64,000 nucleotides of DNA from an uncultured Kiritimatiellota bacterium (GCA_944391055.1 CALXSF010000009.1:28201-92200); one strand, 5' to 3'. Positions 50,401-60,573 are shown, numbered from the stretch's first letter. Program-made: numbers and translations. Notes: generated from the letters alone by a model not told the origin.

Positions 50401-50964
50401 TCAGGCCTTCACGCGGTCGGCGTATTCGCCCGTGCGCGTGTCGATGCGGATGAGGTCGCCCTCGTTGATGAAGAGGGGGACGGGGAGTTGGTAGCCGCCT
50501 TCGACGGTGCCGGGCTTGGTGACCTTGCCGGCGGCGGTGTTGCCGCGGACGCCGGGGTCGCACTTGATGACCTTGCGCTCGATGAAGGAGGGCAGCTCGA
50601 TGTCGATGACCGCGTCCTGGTACAGGAGGGCGTCCACCTCAAGGCCGTCGGTGAGGAAGTAGGTCTTGTCGCCCAGCACGTCCTTGGAGACGCGGATCTC
50701 GTTGTAGTCGGCGTCGTTGAAGACGTAGGTGCCGTTGTCCTCGTAGGAATAGACGAGCGGGGTCTGGGCGAGGTCAGGCTTCTCGAAGCGGTCGTTGGAG
50801 CGGAACGAGCAGGTCTTGCCCGAGCCGTTGAGCATGTTGCGCAGGCGGCAGTTGTAGATGGCTTGGCCCTTGCCGGGCTTGGAGAAATCGAAGTCCGTGA
50901 TGATCCAGGGCTGCCCCTCGAACATAATCTTGAGGCCCTTCTTCAGGTCGGAAGCGGTATACAT
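50401..50964 (-). CDS. efp: Translation elongation factor P
   Basis: 187 aa. KOW-like N-domain with the tip loop SKPGKGQAIYNCRLRN, where Lys32 is the residue modified in many bacteria, then two OB domains (CDPGVRGNTAAGKVTKPGTV; LFINEGDLIRIDTRTGEY). It relieves ribosome stalling at polyproline. No epmA/epmB here. ATG 50964 has AAGGACAGG 10-14 bases upstream; the longer ORF has no site. Confidence 0.96.
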   Translation of the reverse strand: MYTASDLKKGLKIMFEGQPWIITDFDFSKPGKGQAIYNCRLRNMLNGSGKTCSFRSNDRFEKPDLAQTPLVYSYEDNGTYVFNDADYNEIRVSKDVLGDKTYFLTDGLEVDALLYQDAVIDIELPSFIERKVIKCDPGVRGNTAAGKVTKPGTVEGGYQLPVPLFINEGDLIRIDTRTGEYADRVKA

Positions 50965-51005
50965 AGCGGGATGCCTGTCCTTATTTGGAACCAAAAAACC
51001 GTGCA

Positions 51006-51011
51006 AGTATA
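51006..51011 (-). promoter_or_regulatory. -10 box of efp
   Basis: TATACT on the minus strand, about 41 bases before the efp ATG; not TGN-extended. Confidence 0.45.
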
Positions 51012-51042
51012 GCGCATTTCGGCCCTTTCCGTCAAACACCGG

Positions 51043-53970
51043 TCATGGGCGCACGCAGACCGGGAAGGCGGCGGAGAGCCCCTCGCAGGCCGTGGTGATG
51101 GTGGCGACCCCCGGGCGATGGGCCGTGACGACGCCCGTGGCGGGATCCACGGAGGCGACGGCGGGGTCGGAGGAGGCGTAGCGGAACGGCACATCGCGCC
51201 GCACGGTCTGGTCGGTGTAGCTTAGCGAGGCGGAGACGGTGATGTGCTTTTCCGGCTTGGCGGCGCTCAGGAAGTGCCCGCTCGGGATCGCGATGAGCGC
51301 GTGGGGCTGCCTCTCGAGGTCGCCCTCGAGGGCGAACGCTTGGCTGAGGGCCGCCGTGGCGGCGTCGGGGCCAACCTGGACGAGCCAGCGTCCGGGTTCG
51401 TAGCGCTGCCGCTTGGCCGCGGCGTCCCAGAACCAAAGCTCGCGCAGCGGGACGCTCAGGCTCACGCGCCGCGACTCCCCCGGCGCCAGCGTGATCTTTT
51501 GGAAGGCGCGCAGGCGCTTGAAGGGACGTTCGCCTTTGCCCGCGTCCGGCGAGACCACGTAGAGCTGCGGCACCTCGGAGGCGGCGACGGCGCCGGTGTT
51601 GGTGAGCGTGAAGGTCGCGGTGAGCGTGTCGTTCGGCGTGAGGCGGTCTGCCGAGAGGCGCAGGTCTTCGTAGGCGAACGAGGCGTAGGTGAGGCCATGG
51701 CCGAAGGGATAGACGACGTCGCCCGTGAAATAGAGGTAGGTGCGCCCACGCGAAGCCGCCTTCGCGCCCTCGCCGGCGGGCGACGCCGTCAGCGTGTAGT
51801 CCGTGATCGGCGCGAGCTGCGCCACGTCGGCATACCACGTGAAGGGCAGGCGCGCGCTCGGCGACGCCTCGCCGAAGAGCAGGCGCCCCGCCGCGTTCCC
51901 CTGCGCCTGGCCGTTGTAGGTCGACCACAGCAGAGCCTTGACGTCCTCCCGGAAGGGCTCCACGTTCGCCTGAGACACGGTTTGCAGATAGACCGCCGTC
52001 TTGGGGTTGAGCGCGACGACCTGGCGGATCAGGTCGCTCTGCCCCCGCGGCAGGTCGAGATCCTTCCCGTCGCTGTTTTCGCGGAACCCGCCCTCGCCGG
52101 GCATGGTGTCGGCAAAGACCACCACGGCGTCGGCCTCGCGGATCACGGCCTCCGACATCGGGCAGAGGGCACCCGCCTTGCGCGCGGCGGACTTGAAGAC
52201 AAAATAGACGTCGCGCTGCGGGCAATCATAGCCGCCCTCGATGAGCGGGGTGAGGCTTGTTTGGTAGCGTGTGTGCCAATCGCCCGTCGCTTCGTCCTGC
52301 GTCACCGTGGCCATCAAGATCCCGTCCGGCGCCCCCTGGCGGATCTCCATCGTGGTGGGGAAGGCGTTGCCGGGCCCTGCCATCGGCACTTGGAGGGCCT
52401 TCACCTCGGAGAGGTCGAGCGCGTCGAACCGCACCCACGGGTTCGCACCCGGCTCCATGTAGCCCAGATTGCCCGCCTCCTCGACCTTGCAGCCGTGCAG
52501 CGCGGAAGCCTTCCGCCAATCCAGCTGGGCGACGACGCCGCCATCCGCGCGCAGCAGCGCCGGCGGCCGCACGTTCATCAGGAAGCGCCGGTCGCCGGCC
52601 TCGCCGCCCCCGCCGCGGATGTAGGTGAAGATGCCTTGCGGGTAATGGCGCAGGAAGGCGGCGCGCACGCCCTCGAGAATCGTGGAGGTGTGCTTGGGCT
52701 CGTGCGTGGAATAGTCGCCCAGCGTCAGCTTGTCCGCCCGCTGGCCGACCAACACCAGCCGCGGGTTGCGCTTCTCGCCAAGGGTCTTGGTGAGGGGCAG
52801 GAAGCCGCCGTCGTTCTTCAGGAGCACCACCGCCGCCTCCGCCGCCTTCTGCGCGAGGGCCTGGGCCTCGGCGCTGTGGGTGCAGCCGTTGATCTTGCCG
52901 AAGGGGCCGCCGTCCGGGTCGAACTCCCCGGAGCGCATCCGCGCCGTGAAGAGCCGCACCAACGCACGGTCCAGGTCGTCCTCCGTCAGCAGCCCTTGCT
53001 TAATCGCCCCAAGGATGCCGCAGCTCACCGACCGCCCGCAGTTCGCGTCCACGCCCGCGCGGACGGAGGCCGCCACCGCGCCCTCCAGCGTCCACGGCCC
53101 CTGCCAGCCCTTGGGCCGCCACGTGTGCCGATGGAGGATGTACTGGATCGTGTCGCAGTCCGTCGTGACGTAGCCGCCAAAGCCCCACGTCCTGCGGAGG
53201 ATCCCGTCCAAAATCGGCGCGTTCACCGACATGGGCACGCCGTTGACGGCGTTGTAGGAGGTCATGACCGACTGCGCCTTCCCCTCCTCGACCGCCATCT
53301 TGAAGGCATACGTGTAGTATTCCCGCAGCGCCGCCTCCGTGAGGTTGGACGAGCCGTAGAGGCGGTTGTGCTCGCTGTTGTTCGCCAGGAAATGCTTCGG
53401 GGTGGCGAAGGTCTTGAGGTACGCGCCCCCGCCGTTCGGCTCGTGCTCGCCCTGCATCCCGTGGATGAAGCCGCACGCGATGCGCCCCGTGTGATACGGG
53501 TCCTCGCCGTAGGCCTCCTCCGCCCGCCCCCAGCGCGGGTCGCGGGAGAGGTTGATGGTGGGCGACCAATAGGCGAGGCCGTGCGGGGACTCGCCGTCGT
53601 TGAACTTGTCGCGCGCCTCGTCCGACGTCACCCGGCCCACCTGCTCGACCAGCGCCGGGTCCCACGTCGCCCCCAGCCCCAGGCCCGTCGGGAAGCTCGT
53701 GGCCGTGCCGTCCCGGGCCACGCCGTGCAGCGCCTCGCTCCACCACTCATACTGCCGCACGCCCAGCCGCTCGATCCCCGGGGCCCTCGGCGCCCGCCCG
53801 CACAGCAACTGCTGGGCCTTCTCCGAAAGCGTCATCCGCGAGACCAAATCCACCGCCCGCTCGCCGAAGGAATACGCCGTGTCGCGATAGATCTCCCCCT
53901 CGGCGCGGACGCTCCCCGCCCCCACGAGCGCACCCATCAAGCAAACAGCCATCCAAACGCCTCGTTGCAT
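51043..53970 (-). CDS. Secreted glycoside hydrolase family 3 with C-terminal Big_2-like domain
   Basis: 975 aa. Signal peptide 1-23. The GH3 N-domain holds NLSRDPRWGRAEEAYGEDP and KHFLANN; the nucleophile is Asp271 in YVTTDCDTI. The second alpha/beta domain (VVLLKNDGGFLPL) is interrupted by a long insert, perhaps PA14, at about 480-620. A fibronectin III-like domain follows, and residues of about 895-975 read as an Ig-like Big_2 domain (YASSDPAVASVDPATGVVTA). Closest to beta-xylosidase/beta-glucosidase types, for plant or host glycans. GGAAAGGA precedes ATG 53970; promoter TGC-TATCGT. Confidence 0.9.
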   Translation of the reverse strand: MQRGVWMAVCLMGALVGAGSVRAEGEIYRDTAYSFGERAVDLVSRMTLSEKAQQLLCGRAPRAPGIERLGVRQYEWWSEALHGVARDGTATSFPTGLGLGATWDPALVEQVGRVTSDEARDKFNDGESPHGLAYWSPTINLSRDPRWGRAEEAYGEDPYHTGRIACGFIHGMQGEHEPNGGGAYLKTFATPKHFLANNSEHNRLYGSSNLTEAALREYYTYAFKMAVEEGKAQSVMTSYNAVNGVPMSVNAPILDGILRRTWGFGGYVTTDCDTIQYILHRHTWRPKGWQGPWTLEGAVAASVRAGVDANCGRSVSCGILGAIKQGLLTEDDLDRALVRLFTARMRSGEFDPDGGPFGKINGCTHSAEAQALAQKAAEAAVVLLKNDGGFLPLTKTLGEKRNPRLVLVGQRADKLTLGDYSTHEPKHTSTILEGVRAAFLRHYPQGIFTYIRGGGGEAGDRRFLMNVRPPALLRADGGVVAQLDWRKASALHGCKVEEAGNLGYMEPGANPWVRFDALDLSEVKALQVPMAGPGNAFPTTMEIRQGAPDGILMATVTQDEATGDWHTRYQTSLTPLIEGGYDCPQRDVYFVFKSAARKAGALCPMSEAVIREADAVVVFADTMPGEGGFRENSDGKDLDLPRGQSDLIRQVVALNPKTAVYLQTVSQANVEPFREDVKALLWSTYNGQAQGNAAGRLLFGEASPSARLPFTWYADVAQLAPITDYTLTASPAGEGAKAASRGRTYLYFTGDVVYPFGHGLTYASFAYEDLRLSADRLTPNDTLTATFTLTNTGAVAASEVPQLYVVSPDAGKGERPFKRLRAFQKITLAPGESRRVSLSVPLRELWFWDAAAKRQRYEPGRWLVQVGPDAATAALSQAFALEGDLERQPHALIAIPSGHFLSAAKPEKHITVSASLSYTDQTVRRDVPFRYASSDPAVASVDPATGVVTAHRPGVATITTACEGLSAAFPVCVRP

Positions 53971-53991
53971 AACCGTGTCCTTTCCAAGAAC

Positions 53992-54000
53992 ACGATAGCA
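53992..54000 (-). promoter_or_regulatory. Promoter of the GH3 gene
   Basis: TGC-TATCGT on the minus strand, the same nine bases as the OmpA-family promoter, about 21 bases before the ATG. The leader contains GGAAAGGA. Confidence 0.5.
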
Positions 54001-54084
54001 GGTTTTCCCGGCGCGCGGGGCGGTCAGGCCGGGCGTTTTCCGTCTGCGTCCCGCCGAACGCACGGCGCCGCGGGCGGGGCGCCC

Positions 54085-54693
54085 TCAGAGTTTTTGGGCG
54101 GGGACGCCGAAGGCGGTGGCGGCGGCGTGGAGGTTGGAGAGGAGGACGGAGCCGGCGCCGAGGGTACAGCCGTCGCCCACGCGCTTGCCGGGCATGACCT
54201 TCGCGCCGGTGTGGAGGGTGACGCCGTGGCCGAGGGTGGCGTAGCCGCCGACGAAGGCGGTGGTGTCCAGGCGCAGGAAGTCGCCGGCGCGGACGTCGTG
54301 GCCGAGGACGGCGCCGGTCTGCATGAAGAGGAACGCCCCCGCCTTGGCGTCCGCCCCGACGTAGGCGAAGGGGGCGAGGATCGCGCCGGGCCCAAGCTCG
54401 GCCTGGCAGACCCGGGCCATGGGGTGGATGAGGGAGGCGAAGGTGGCGCCGCGGGCGCGCAGGCGCTCGACGCAGACGCGGCGGAGGGGGTTCTGCCCGA
54501 TGGCGCAGAGGACGGGCGCGTCGAGGGGGGCGCCCTCCACGCCGCCGAGGATGGGCGCGTAGCCGGGACGGTCGCCGAGGGCGGCGGGGTTGTCGTCGAT
54601 GAAGCCGAGGGGCAGCAGCCCGGCCTCCTTGGCCCACCAGAAGACCTCGCGGCCAAGGCCGCCGGCGCCGAGGATGAGGACGCGGCGGCTCAT
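54085..54693 (-). CDS. NeuD-like sugar O-acyltransferase (left-handed beta-helix)
   Basis: 202 aa. PglD-type N-terminal Rossmann domain (VLILGAGGLGREVFWWAKEAG) and a hexapeptide-repeat beta-helix from about residue 90 (LIHPMARVC, GAGSVLLSN) with catalytic His expected in GHDVRAGD. Acetylates amino sugars such as sialic acid or bacillosamine precursors. ATGA overlap with the membrane-protein gene before it, so it is the last gene of the dnaE operon. Confidence 0.82.
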   Translation of the reverse strand: MSRRVLILGAGGLGREVFWWAKEAGLLPLGFIDDNPAALGDRPGYAPILGGVEGAPLDAPVLCAIGQNPLRRVCVERLRARGATFASLIHPMARVCQAELGPGAILAPFAYVGADAKAGAFLFMQTGAVLGHDVRAGDFLRLDTTAFVGGYATLGHGVTLHTGAKVMPGKRVGDGCTLGAGSVLLSNLHAAATAFGVPAQKL

Positions 54694-56822
54694 GGCGCGG
54701 CCTCCCGCCCGGCTTCCGGGAGCAGCTCGTGGTAGGCCTGGTAGTGGCGCTTGACGGCGACGCCCTGGAGCGCGTGGCCGGCGTCGATGAGGAGCTGCCC
54801 GTAGGCGGGGATGTAGGTGTCCTTGTCCGCGGGGGTCTTCGCCTGGGCGGCGACGCGGCGGGCGAGGGCGAGCCCCTCGGCCTCGCGCCCCGCCTGGCGG
54901 GCGATGGCGGTGGCGAGCAGAAAACGGAGGCGCAGGGCCGTCTCCGGCGAGCCGTCGCCGACGGCGCGGAGGGCGCGCGCCGCGAGGCGCTCGGCCTGGG
55001 CGGGCGCCTTGTCCTCGAGCCGGAAGGCGGCGAGGGCGGCGAGGACGGCGGGATCCTCGGGGGCGAGGCTTTCGGCGAGGCGCAGGTAGGGCTCGGCGCG
55101 GCCGGGCTTGCCGGTGGCGCGGGCCACGGCGGCGGCGGCGAGGACGTCGGCGGGCCGGGGCGTGGCCAGGGCGAAGGCGGAGGCGTAGGCGCGCAGGGCG
55201 TTCTCGTGGTCGGCCAGGCGCTCGAAGGCGAGGGCGGCGGCGCGCTCGCGGTCGGCCAGACCGAGGAGGACGGGGTCGGAGGGGTTGGCCTTGGAGGCCT
55301 CGTGGTAGTCGCCCTTGAGGATGAGGCGACGGGCCTGGCGCAGGGCGGCGAGGACGTCGCGCAGCTCGCCCTCCGCCGCCTTGGGGAGCGTCACCCACGC
55401 CATCTCGGCGTCGTAGAGGGGGGCGAATTGGGGGACGAGGCGCTGGCCGCCGAGGCCGTCGAAGAGCAACCGGCGGGCGTAGGCGGCGGAGCGGCGGGGG
55501 ACTTTCGGGGGGATCGGCTCGGCGAGGGCGGCCTCGAGGGTCTTGGCGTCGGCGGCCACGCAGCAGGGCAGCAGGGTGATGGGCGCGCCGAGGTTGGCGC
55601 GCAGGAGCAGGCCCGCGACGTCGGGGCGGTCGAGCAGGGCGGTGATCTCGCCGAGGTCGGCGGCGATGGGCTTGCGGGAGGCGACGAGCTGCCAGCGGTT
55701 GAGCCCGGTCATCCACAGCTGCACGAAGGGAAGGCGCTGGCGGAGCGCGCCGACGCGGGCCATCACCATGCGGGCTTCGAGGGCGCGGGCGTCGAGGTCA
55801 TAGACGAGCAGCCCGCCCTCGTTGAGGCTGCCCAGCGCGGTGGCGAGCGCGGCGCCGCCGAAGTAGTCGCGCTCCTGCGGCACCCAGGCGGGGGGGAGCT
55901 CGACCCAGAGGGCGTCGTAAAGCCCCTTGAGCCGGCCGGTCTCGTAGTTGGGGAGCAGGGGCGCGCCGACGGCGGGCCGCGCGGCGATGCGGGCGTTGGG
56001 GTCGGGCCGGAGGAGGGTCGGGATGAGCTGGGAGGCGGCGAGCGCGGCCTCGTCGACGCCGGCGGTGCGCAGGAGCCGCCCGTCGCGGAGGGTGACGCCC
56101 TCGGCGCCTTGGCCGGTGTAGACGCTGTCGCGGGCGGCGATGGGGGCGAAGGGGTTGACCTCGCGCAGGGGTTCGAGCGGCGTGCGCTGGGAGAGGAAGT
56201 ACCACCCCGCCAGCAACGGCAGGGCGAGCGCGGCGGCGGGCCATCGCGTCCGGCGGCGGGCGCAGGCGGCGGCGAGGAGCAGGGGCGAGGCGAGGAGCAG
56301 GCCCGCGAGGCAGACGTCCCAGAGCGTCACGGTGGGCAGGCGGCCGCCGAGGATGCGCGCGAGGATGACGCCGACGCAGAGCCCCACGAAGACGGTGAGG
56401 CGCGCGCGGGGGGCCAGCGCGCGGCCGCAGCCCCAGAGGAAGGGGACGAGCGCGGCGAGGGGGCCGAACCAGCGGAGGCCCTGGCCGAGGACGAAGTCCC
56501 GCCAGTCCTCGTAGCCCAGGCCCAGGCGCAGCGAGAGCAGCGTCCAGTCGTGGACCAGGCGGACGCTGTCGCCGAAGGTGGCGAAGGCCGCGAGGGCCGC
56601 GAGGATGGCCAGCGCGCCCGCGGCCTTGGGCCCGGCGAGGGCCGGCAGCCAGCGCGCCGCGCACCAGGCGGCGGCCAGCCCGGCGAGGGCGGGGCCGAGC
56701 ACGGCGGGCCAGAGGGGGAAGCCGCCGGTCCAATTGGCGTAGACGGGGGCGGAGACGCCCAGGAGCAGGCCGGCGAGCAGGGTGAGGAGGAAGAGCGCGG
56801 AGAGGAGAAGGGCGTGGCGCAT
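54690..56822 (-). CDS. Membrane protein with degenerate spermidine synthase-like and TPR domains
   Basis: 710 aa. Six or seven helices to about residue 215. The middle part (about 230-440) resembles the synthase-like domain of 'fused MFS/spermidine synthase' proteins: YDALWVELPPAWVPQERDYF and GGLLVYDLDARALEARM; the SAM-binding glycine loop is not evident. From about 500 on, Ala-rich TPR helices. I cannot give a function. AAGGA seven bases before the ATG; 16 bases after dnaE. Confidence 0.6.
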   Translation of the reverse strand: MRHALLLSALFLLTLLAGLLLGVSAPVYANWTGGFPLWPAVLGPALAGLAAAWCAARWLPALAGPKAAGALAILAALAAFATFGDSVRLVHDWTLLSLRLGLGYEDWRDFVLGQGLRWFGPLAALVPFLWGCGRALAPRARLTVFVGLCVGVILARILGGRLPTVTLWDVCLAGLLLASPLLLAAACARRRTRWPAAALALPLLAGWYFLSQRTPLEPLREVNPFAPIAARDSVYTGQGAEGVTLRDGRLLRTAGVDEAALAASQLIPTLLRPDPNARIAARPAVGAPLLPNYETGRLKGLYDALWVELPPAWVPQERDYFGGAALATALGSLNEGGLLVYDLDARALEARMVMARVGALRQRLPFVQLWMTGLNRWQLVASRKPIAADLGEITALLDRPDVAGLLLRANLGAPITLLPCCVAADAKTLEAALAEPIPPKVPRRSAAYARRLLFDGLGGQRLVPQFAPLYDAEMAWVTLPKAAEGELRDVLAALRQARRLILKGDYHEASKANPSDPVLLGLADRERAAALAFERLADHENALRAYASAFALATPRPADVLAAAAVARATGKPGRAEPYLRLAESLAPEDPAVLAALAAFRLEDKAPAQAERLAARALRAVGDGSPETALRLRFLLATAIARQAGREAEGLALARRVAAQAKTPADKDTYIPAYGQLLIDAGHALQGVAVKRHYQAYHELLPEAGREAAP

Positions 56823-56838
56823 GGGGGTCCTTGGGGTT

Positions 56839-59800
56839 TCAGGCGCCGTAGCGGCGGCGGTTGCGTTTGGGGTCGGCGTAGATGGCGTCGGAGCGGAGGT
56901 CGTAGGCGACGGCGTTGCGCCCCCAGATGGCCTCGATGGCGGCCAGGCAGTCGGGGGTGGGGTCGACGGCCCAGGCGGAGTCGGGCTCGAGGAGCGCCTT
57001 GCGGCCGCCGGGGAGGTCGAGCGCGAGGGAGAGGGGGAAGCCGCCGGGGTGGGCGGCCAGCAGGTCGCGCAGGCGGTCCATGCGCTCGGCGGAGGGCTTG
57101 TCGTTGTCGACGCGGCAGTGGATGCGCAGGCTTTTGGCGAAGAGCGCGGGGGCCTCGGCGAGGGGGTGGATCTCGGCGGCGAAGATGACGGGGTCGCGGC
57201 CTTCCTCGAACTTGGCCTCGCCGCAGACGAGGACGGGCGCGTCAGCGACGAGGGCGTCCTTGTTGCGCTCGTAGGCGTCGTTGAAGGCGAGGGCCTTGAC
57301 GGTGCCGGTGCCGTCCTCGACGGTCAGCTCGGCCCAGGGGCGCTTGGTGGTCTTGGAGAGGGCGACGCGGACGTTGGCGAGGATGCCGGCGACGCGGACG
57401 GCGTCGCGGTTGCGCTTGACGCGGGGGAAGGCCTCGGCGGAGACGGTGCGGAAGGAGCGCACGAGCGTGCGGTAGCGGTCGACGGGGTGGCCGGTGAGGT
57501 AGACGCCCAGGAGGTCGCGCTCGTCCTGAAGCCGCTCCTTCTCGGGGCGGTCGGGCGCGTCGGGGAGGTCCTCGCCGAAGGCGTCGGCCCCGGCGCCGCC
57601 GCCCATGAGGTCGAAGAGGGAGCCTTGGCCGGAGGCGCCGTCGCGGTCGGCCTCGGCGACGCGGGAGAGGGCGAAGTCGATGCCGGCGAGGAGGCGGCCC
57701 TGGTTGGCGTCGAGCCCGGCCAGCGCGCCGCTGCGGACGAGCGCCTCGACGGTGCGCTTGGAGACGAGGAGCTTGCCGTCGTTGGCGGCCTTGGCGGCGG
57801 CGCCGCAGAGGCGTTTGCAGAAGTCGACGAGCCCTTTGTAGGGGCCGTTGGCGGCGCGTTCGGAGACGATGAGGTCGCCGGCGGCCTCGCCGACGTTGCG
57901 GATGGCGCCGAGGCCGAAGCGGACGGCGTCCTTGCCTTCCGGGGAGAAGTGGCAGCGGGAGCGGTTGACGTCGGGGGGGAGCACCCGCAGGCCCATGTCG
58001 GCGGCGGCGGCGACGAGGGCGGGCATCTTGTCGAAGTTGCCGATTTCCGAGGAGATCTGGGCGCACATGAAGTCGGCCGGGTAGTGCGCCTTGAGGTAGC
58101 CGGTCTGGTAGGCGATGTAGGCGTAGCAGACGGAGTGGGACTTGTTGAAGGCGTAGGAGGCGAAGGCCGTCCAGTCGCCCCAGATCTTCTCGGCGCGCTT
58201 GCGGGCGTCCTCCTCGCCCTGGCAGGCCTCGAGGTAGGCGGGGTTTTTGAGGCAGCCCTCGAGGAACTTGACGCGCAGCTTCTCCATCGTCTCCAGCTGC
58301 TTCTTGCCCATGGCCTTGCGCAGGGTGTCGGATTCGCCGCGGGTGAAGCCGGCCAGGAGGCGCGACAGGAGCATGACCTGCTCTTGGTAGACGGTGACGC
58401 CGTAGGTGTCCTTGAGGTACTGCTCCATGAGCGGATGGTCGTAGGCCACCTTCTCCTCGCCGTGCTTGCGGCGGATGAAGGAGGGGATGTACTCCATCGG
58501 CCCGGGGCGGTAGAGGGCGTTCATGGCCACCAGGTCCTCGAAGCGGTTGGGGCGCAGGGAGCGGAGGTGGGCCTTCATGCCGTCGGATTCGAACTGGAAG
58601 AGGCCGTCGGTCTCGCCGCGGGAGAAGAGGGCGAAGGTCTCCGCGTCGTCGATGGGGATGGCGTCCATGTCCACGTCCAGCCCGTGGGACTCCTTGATGG
58701 ATTCCAGGCAGGCCTTGAGGACGGAGAGGGTCTTGAGCCCGAGGAAGTCCATCTTCAGCAACCCGATGGGCTCGACGAAGTGCCCGTCGTACTGCGTGGT
58801 CATCAGGCTCTCGCCCGCGGTGGGCGCGATCGGGATGGTCTCCATCAGCGGGTCGCGGCTGATGATGATGCCGCAGGCGTGGACGCCGATGTTGCGCGTG
58901 GTGCCCTCAAGGCGCATGGCCAGCTCGAGGATGCGCCGCCGCAGCGGGTCGTCGCCGTCGAGCGTCTCGGCCAGCTTGGGGTTCGCCTTCAGCGCCTTGG
59001 CGAAGGTGATCTTCGGGGCCTCGGGCACCAACGCCGCCAGCGCGTTCGCGTCGGCGAGCGGATAATCCAGCACGCGGCAGACGTCCTTGATGGCGCTCTT
59101 GGGCGCCATGATGCCGAAGGTGGCGATGTGCCCCACATGGTCGGCGCCGTACTTCTCCGTCACCCACTCCAACACCTTCCCCCGGCCGTTGTCGTCGAAG
59201 TCCACGTCGATATCCGGCATGGAGATGCGGTCGGGGTTCAGGAAGCGCTCGAAGAGCAGGTCGTAACGGATGGGGTCGATGTCGGTGATCCCCAGGCAAT
59301 ACGCCACCGCGCTGCCCGCCGCGCTCCCGCGCCCCGGCCCCACCAGCACGCCCATCCCCCGCGCCGCGGCGATGTAATCCTGCACGATGAGGAAGTACCC
59401 CGGGAACCCCATCTGCTTGATGGTGTTGAGCTCGAAGGCGATCCGCTCCCGGATCTCCCCCGTCAGCGCCTCCCCCGGCCAACGCCGCGCCGCCCCCTCC
59501 CACGTCAGGTGCGCCAGGTAATCGCTCTCCAGCTTGATGCGCAGCACCTTGTCATAGCCGTCGAACCGGTCATACCGCTCGAACTCCCCGCGCAACGCCT
59601 CCTCCGGGAACCGCCCTGCGTAGGCCTCCTCCGTCCCGAACGCCTCGGGGATCGGGAACTTCGGCATGATGGGGGCCGAGTTCAGCTCGTACGCCTCCAC
59701 CTTCGCCGCCACCTCCGCCGTCGCGTGGATGGCCTCCAGGCACTCCTCCGGCAACGCCGCGCGCATCTCGTCGTAACTCTTCAGCCACTCCTGCTGCGTG

Positions 59801-60567
59801 TAACGCAGGCGCCGCTCATCCGTCAGCTTCTTCCCCGTGCTCACGCACAGCAGCACGTCATGCGCCTCGCCATCCTCCCTGTTTAGGAAATGGACGTCGT
59901 TCGTCGCGATGACCTTGATCCCCAGCCTCCGCCCCAACGCCAGGCTCTCCCGGATCACCGTCAGCTGCCGCTCATAAAGCTCCCGCCGTTCCTCCTCCCC
60001 GAACCCCCGCACCTCCGAACGATGCAGCATCACCTCCAGATAATAATCCTCCCCGAAAAGCCCCTGATACCACCGCGCCTCCGCCTCCGCCTCCTCCAGC
60101 CGCCCTTCCGCCAACAACTGCGGCACGATCCCCGCCACGCACGCCGACGAGCAGATCAGCCCCTCGTGATACCGCTCCAACAGCTCCCGGTCGATCCTCG
60201 GCCGCCCATAAAACCCCTCGATGTGCGCCAACGAGATCAGCCTCAGCAGATTATGGTAGCCCGTCAGGTTCTTCGCCAGCAAGATCAGATGGTTCCCGCT
60301 CCGCTCCGTCCGATCCCGCCGCCCCAGCCGCGCCACATACGCCTCGCACCCCAGGATTGGCTTGACCCCCTCCTTCCGGCACGCGTCATAGAACGCCTTC
60401 AATCCATACAGCACCCCATGGTCCGTGATCGCGCACGCCCCCATCCCCAACGCCTTCACACGCCGCACCAACGCCGGCACCTGGCACGCCCCGTCCAGCA
60501 GCGAATAACTCGTGTGGACGTGCAGATGCACGAACGGCGCCGCCTGCTCCTCGCTCTTCTCGCTCAT
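56839..60567 (-). CDS. dnaE: DNA polymerase III subunit alpha
   Basis: 1242 aa. PHP domain with HLHVHTSYSLLDG, ITDHGVLYG and ILGCEAYV; polymerase domain with GPGRGSAAGS and the catalytic aspartates in MPDIDVDFDD; helix-hairpin-helix region; OB domain VRVAGILANVRVALSKT near the C-terminus. The replicative DnaE1-type chromosome polymerase. Leaderless promoter six bases before ATG 60567. Cotranscribed with a membrane protein and a NeuD-like gene, an unusual setting. Confidence 0.96.
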   Translation of the reverse strand: MSEKSEEQAAPFVHLHVHTSYSLLDGACQVPALVRRVKALGMGACAITDHGVLYGLKAFYDACRKEGVKPILGCEAYVARLGRRDRTERSGNHLILLAKNLTGYHNLLRLISLAHIEGFYGRPRIDRELLERYHEGLICSSACVAGIVPQLLAEGRLEEAEAEARWYQGLFGEDYYLEVMLHRSEVRGFGEEERRELYERQLTVIRESLALGRRLGIKVIATNDVHFLNREDGEAHDVLLCVSTGKKLTDERRLRYTQQEWLKSYDEMRAALPEECLEAIHATAEVAAKVEAYELNSAPIMPKFPIPEAFGTEEAYAGRFPEEALRGEFERYDRFDGYDKVLRIKLESDYLAHLTWEGAARRWPGEALTGEIRERIAFELNTIKQMGFPGYFLIVQDYIAAARGMGVLVGPGRGSAAGSAVAYCLGITDIDPIRYDLLFERFLNPDRISMPDIDVDFDDNGRGKVLEWVTEKYGADHVGHIATFGIMAPKSAIKDVCRVLDYPLADANALAALVPEAPKITFAKALKANPKLAETLDGDDPLRRRILELAMRLEGTTRNIGVHACGIIISRDPLMETIPIAPTAGESLMTTQYDGHFVEPIGLLKMDFLGLKTLSVLKACLESIKESHGLDVDMDAIPIDDAETFALFSRGETDGLFQFESDGMKAHLRSLRPNRFEDLVAMNALYRPGPMEYIPSFIRRKHGEEKVAYDHPLMEQYLKDTYGVTVYQEQVMLLSRLLAGFTRGESDTLRKAMGKKQLETMEKLRVKFLEGCLKNPAYLEACQGEEDARKRAEKIWGDWTAFASYAFNKSHSVCYAYIAYQTGYLKAHYPADFMCAQISSEIGNFDKMPALVAAAADMGLRVLPPDVNRSRCHFSPEGKDAVRFGLGAIRNVGEAAGDLIVSERAANGPYKGLVDFCKRLCGAAAKAANDGKLLVSKRTVEALVRSGALAGLDANQGRLLAGIDFALSRVAEADRDGASGQGSLFDLMGGGAGADAFGEDLPDAPDRPEKERLQDERDLLGVYLTGHPVDRYRTLVRSFRTVSAEAFPRVKRNRDAVRVAGILANVRVALSKTTKRPWAELTVEDGTGTVKALAFNDAYERNKDALVADAPVLVCGEAKFEEGRDPVIFAAEIHPLAEAPALFAKSLRIHCRVDNDKPSAERMDRLRDLLAAHPGGFPLSLALDLPGGRKALLEPDSAWAVDPTPDCLAAIEAIWGRNAVAYDLRSDAIYADPKRNRRRYGA

Positions 60568-60573
60568 GCCCAC

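Noticed and set aside
54690..56822. Calling the 710-aa protein a spermidine synthase
   Set aside because: No SAM-binding glycine motif or catalytic Asp pattern is evident; only loose similarity of the middle segment.
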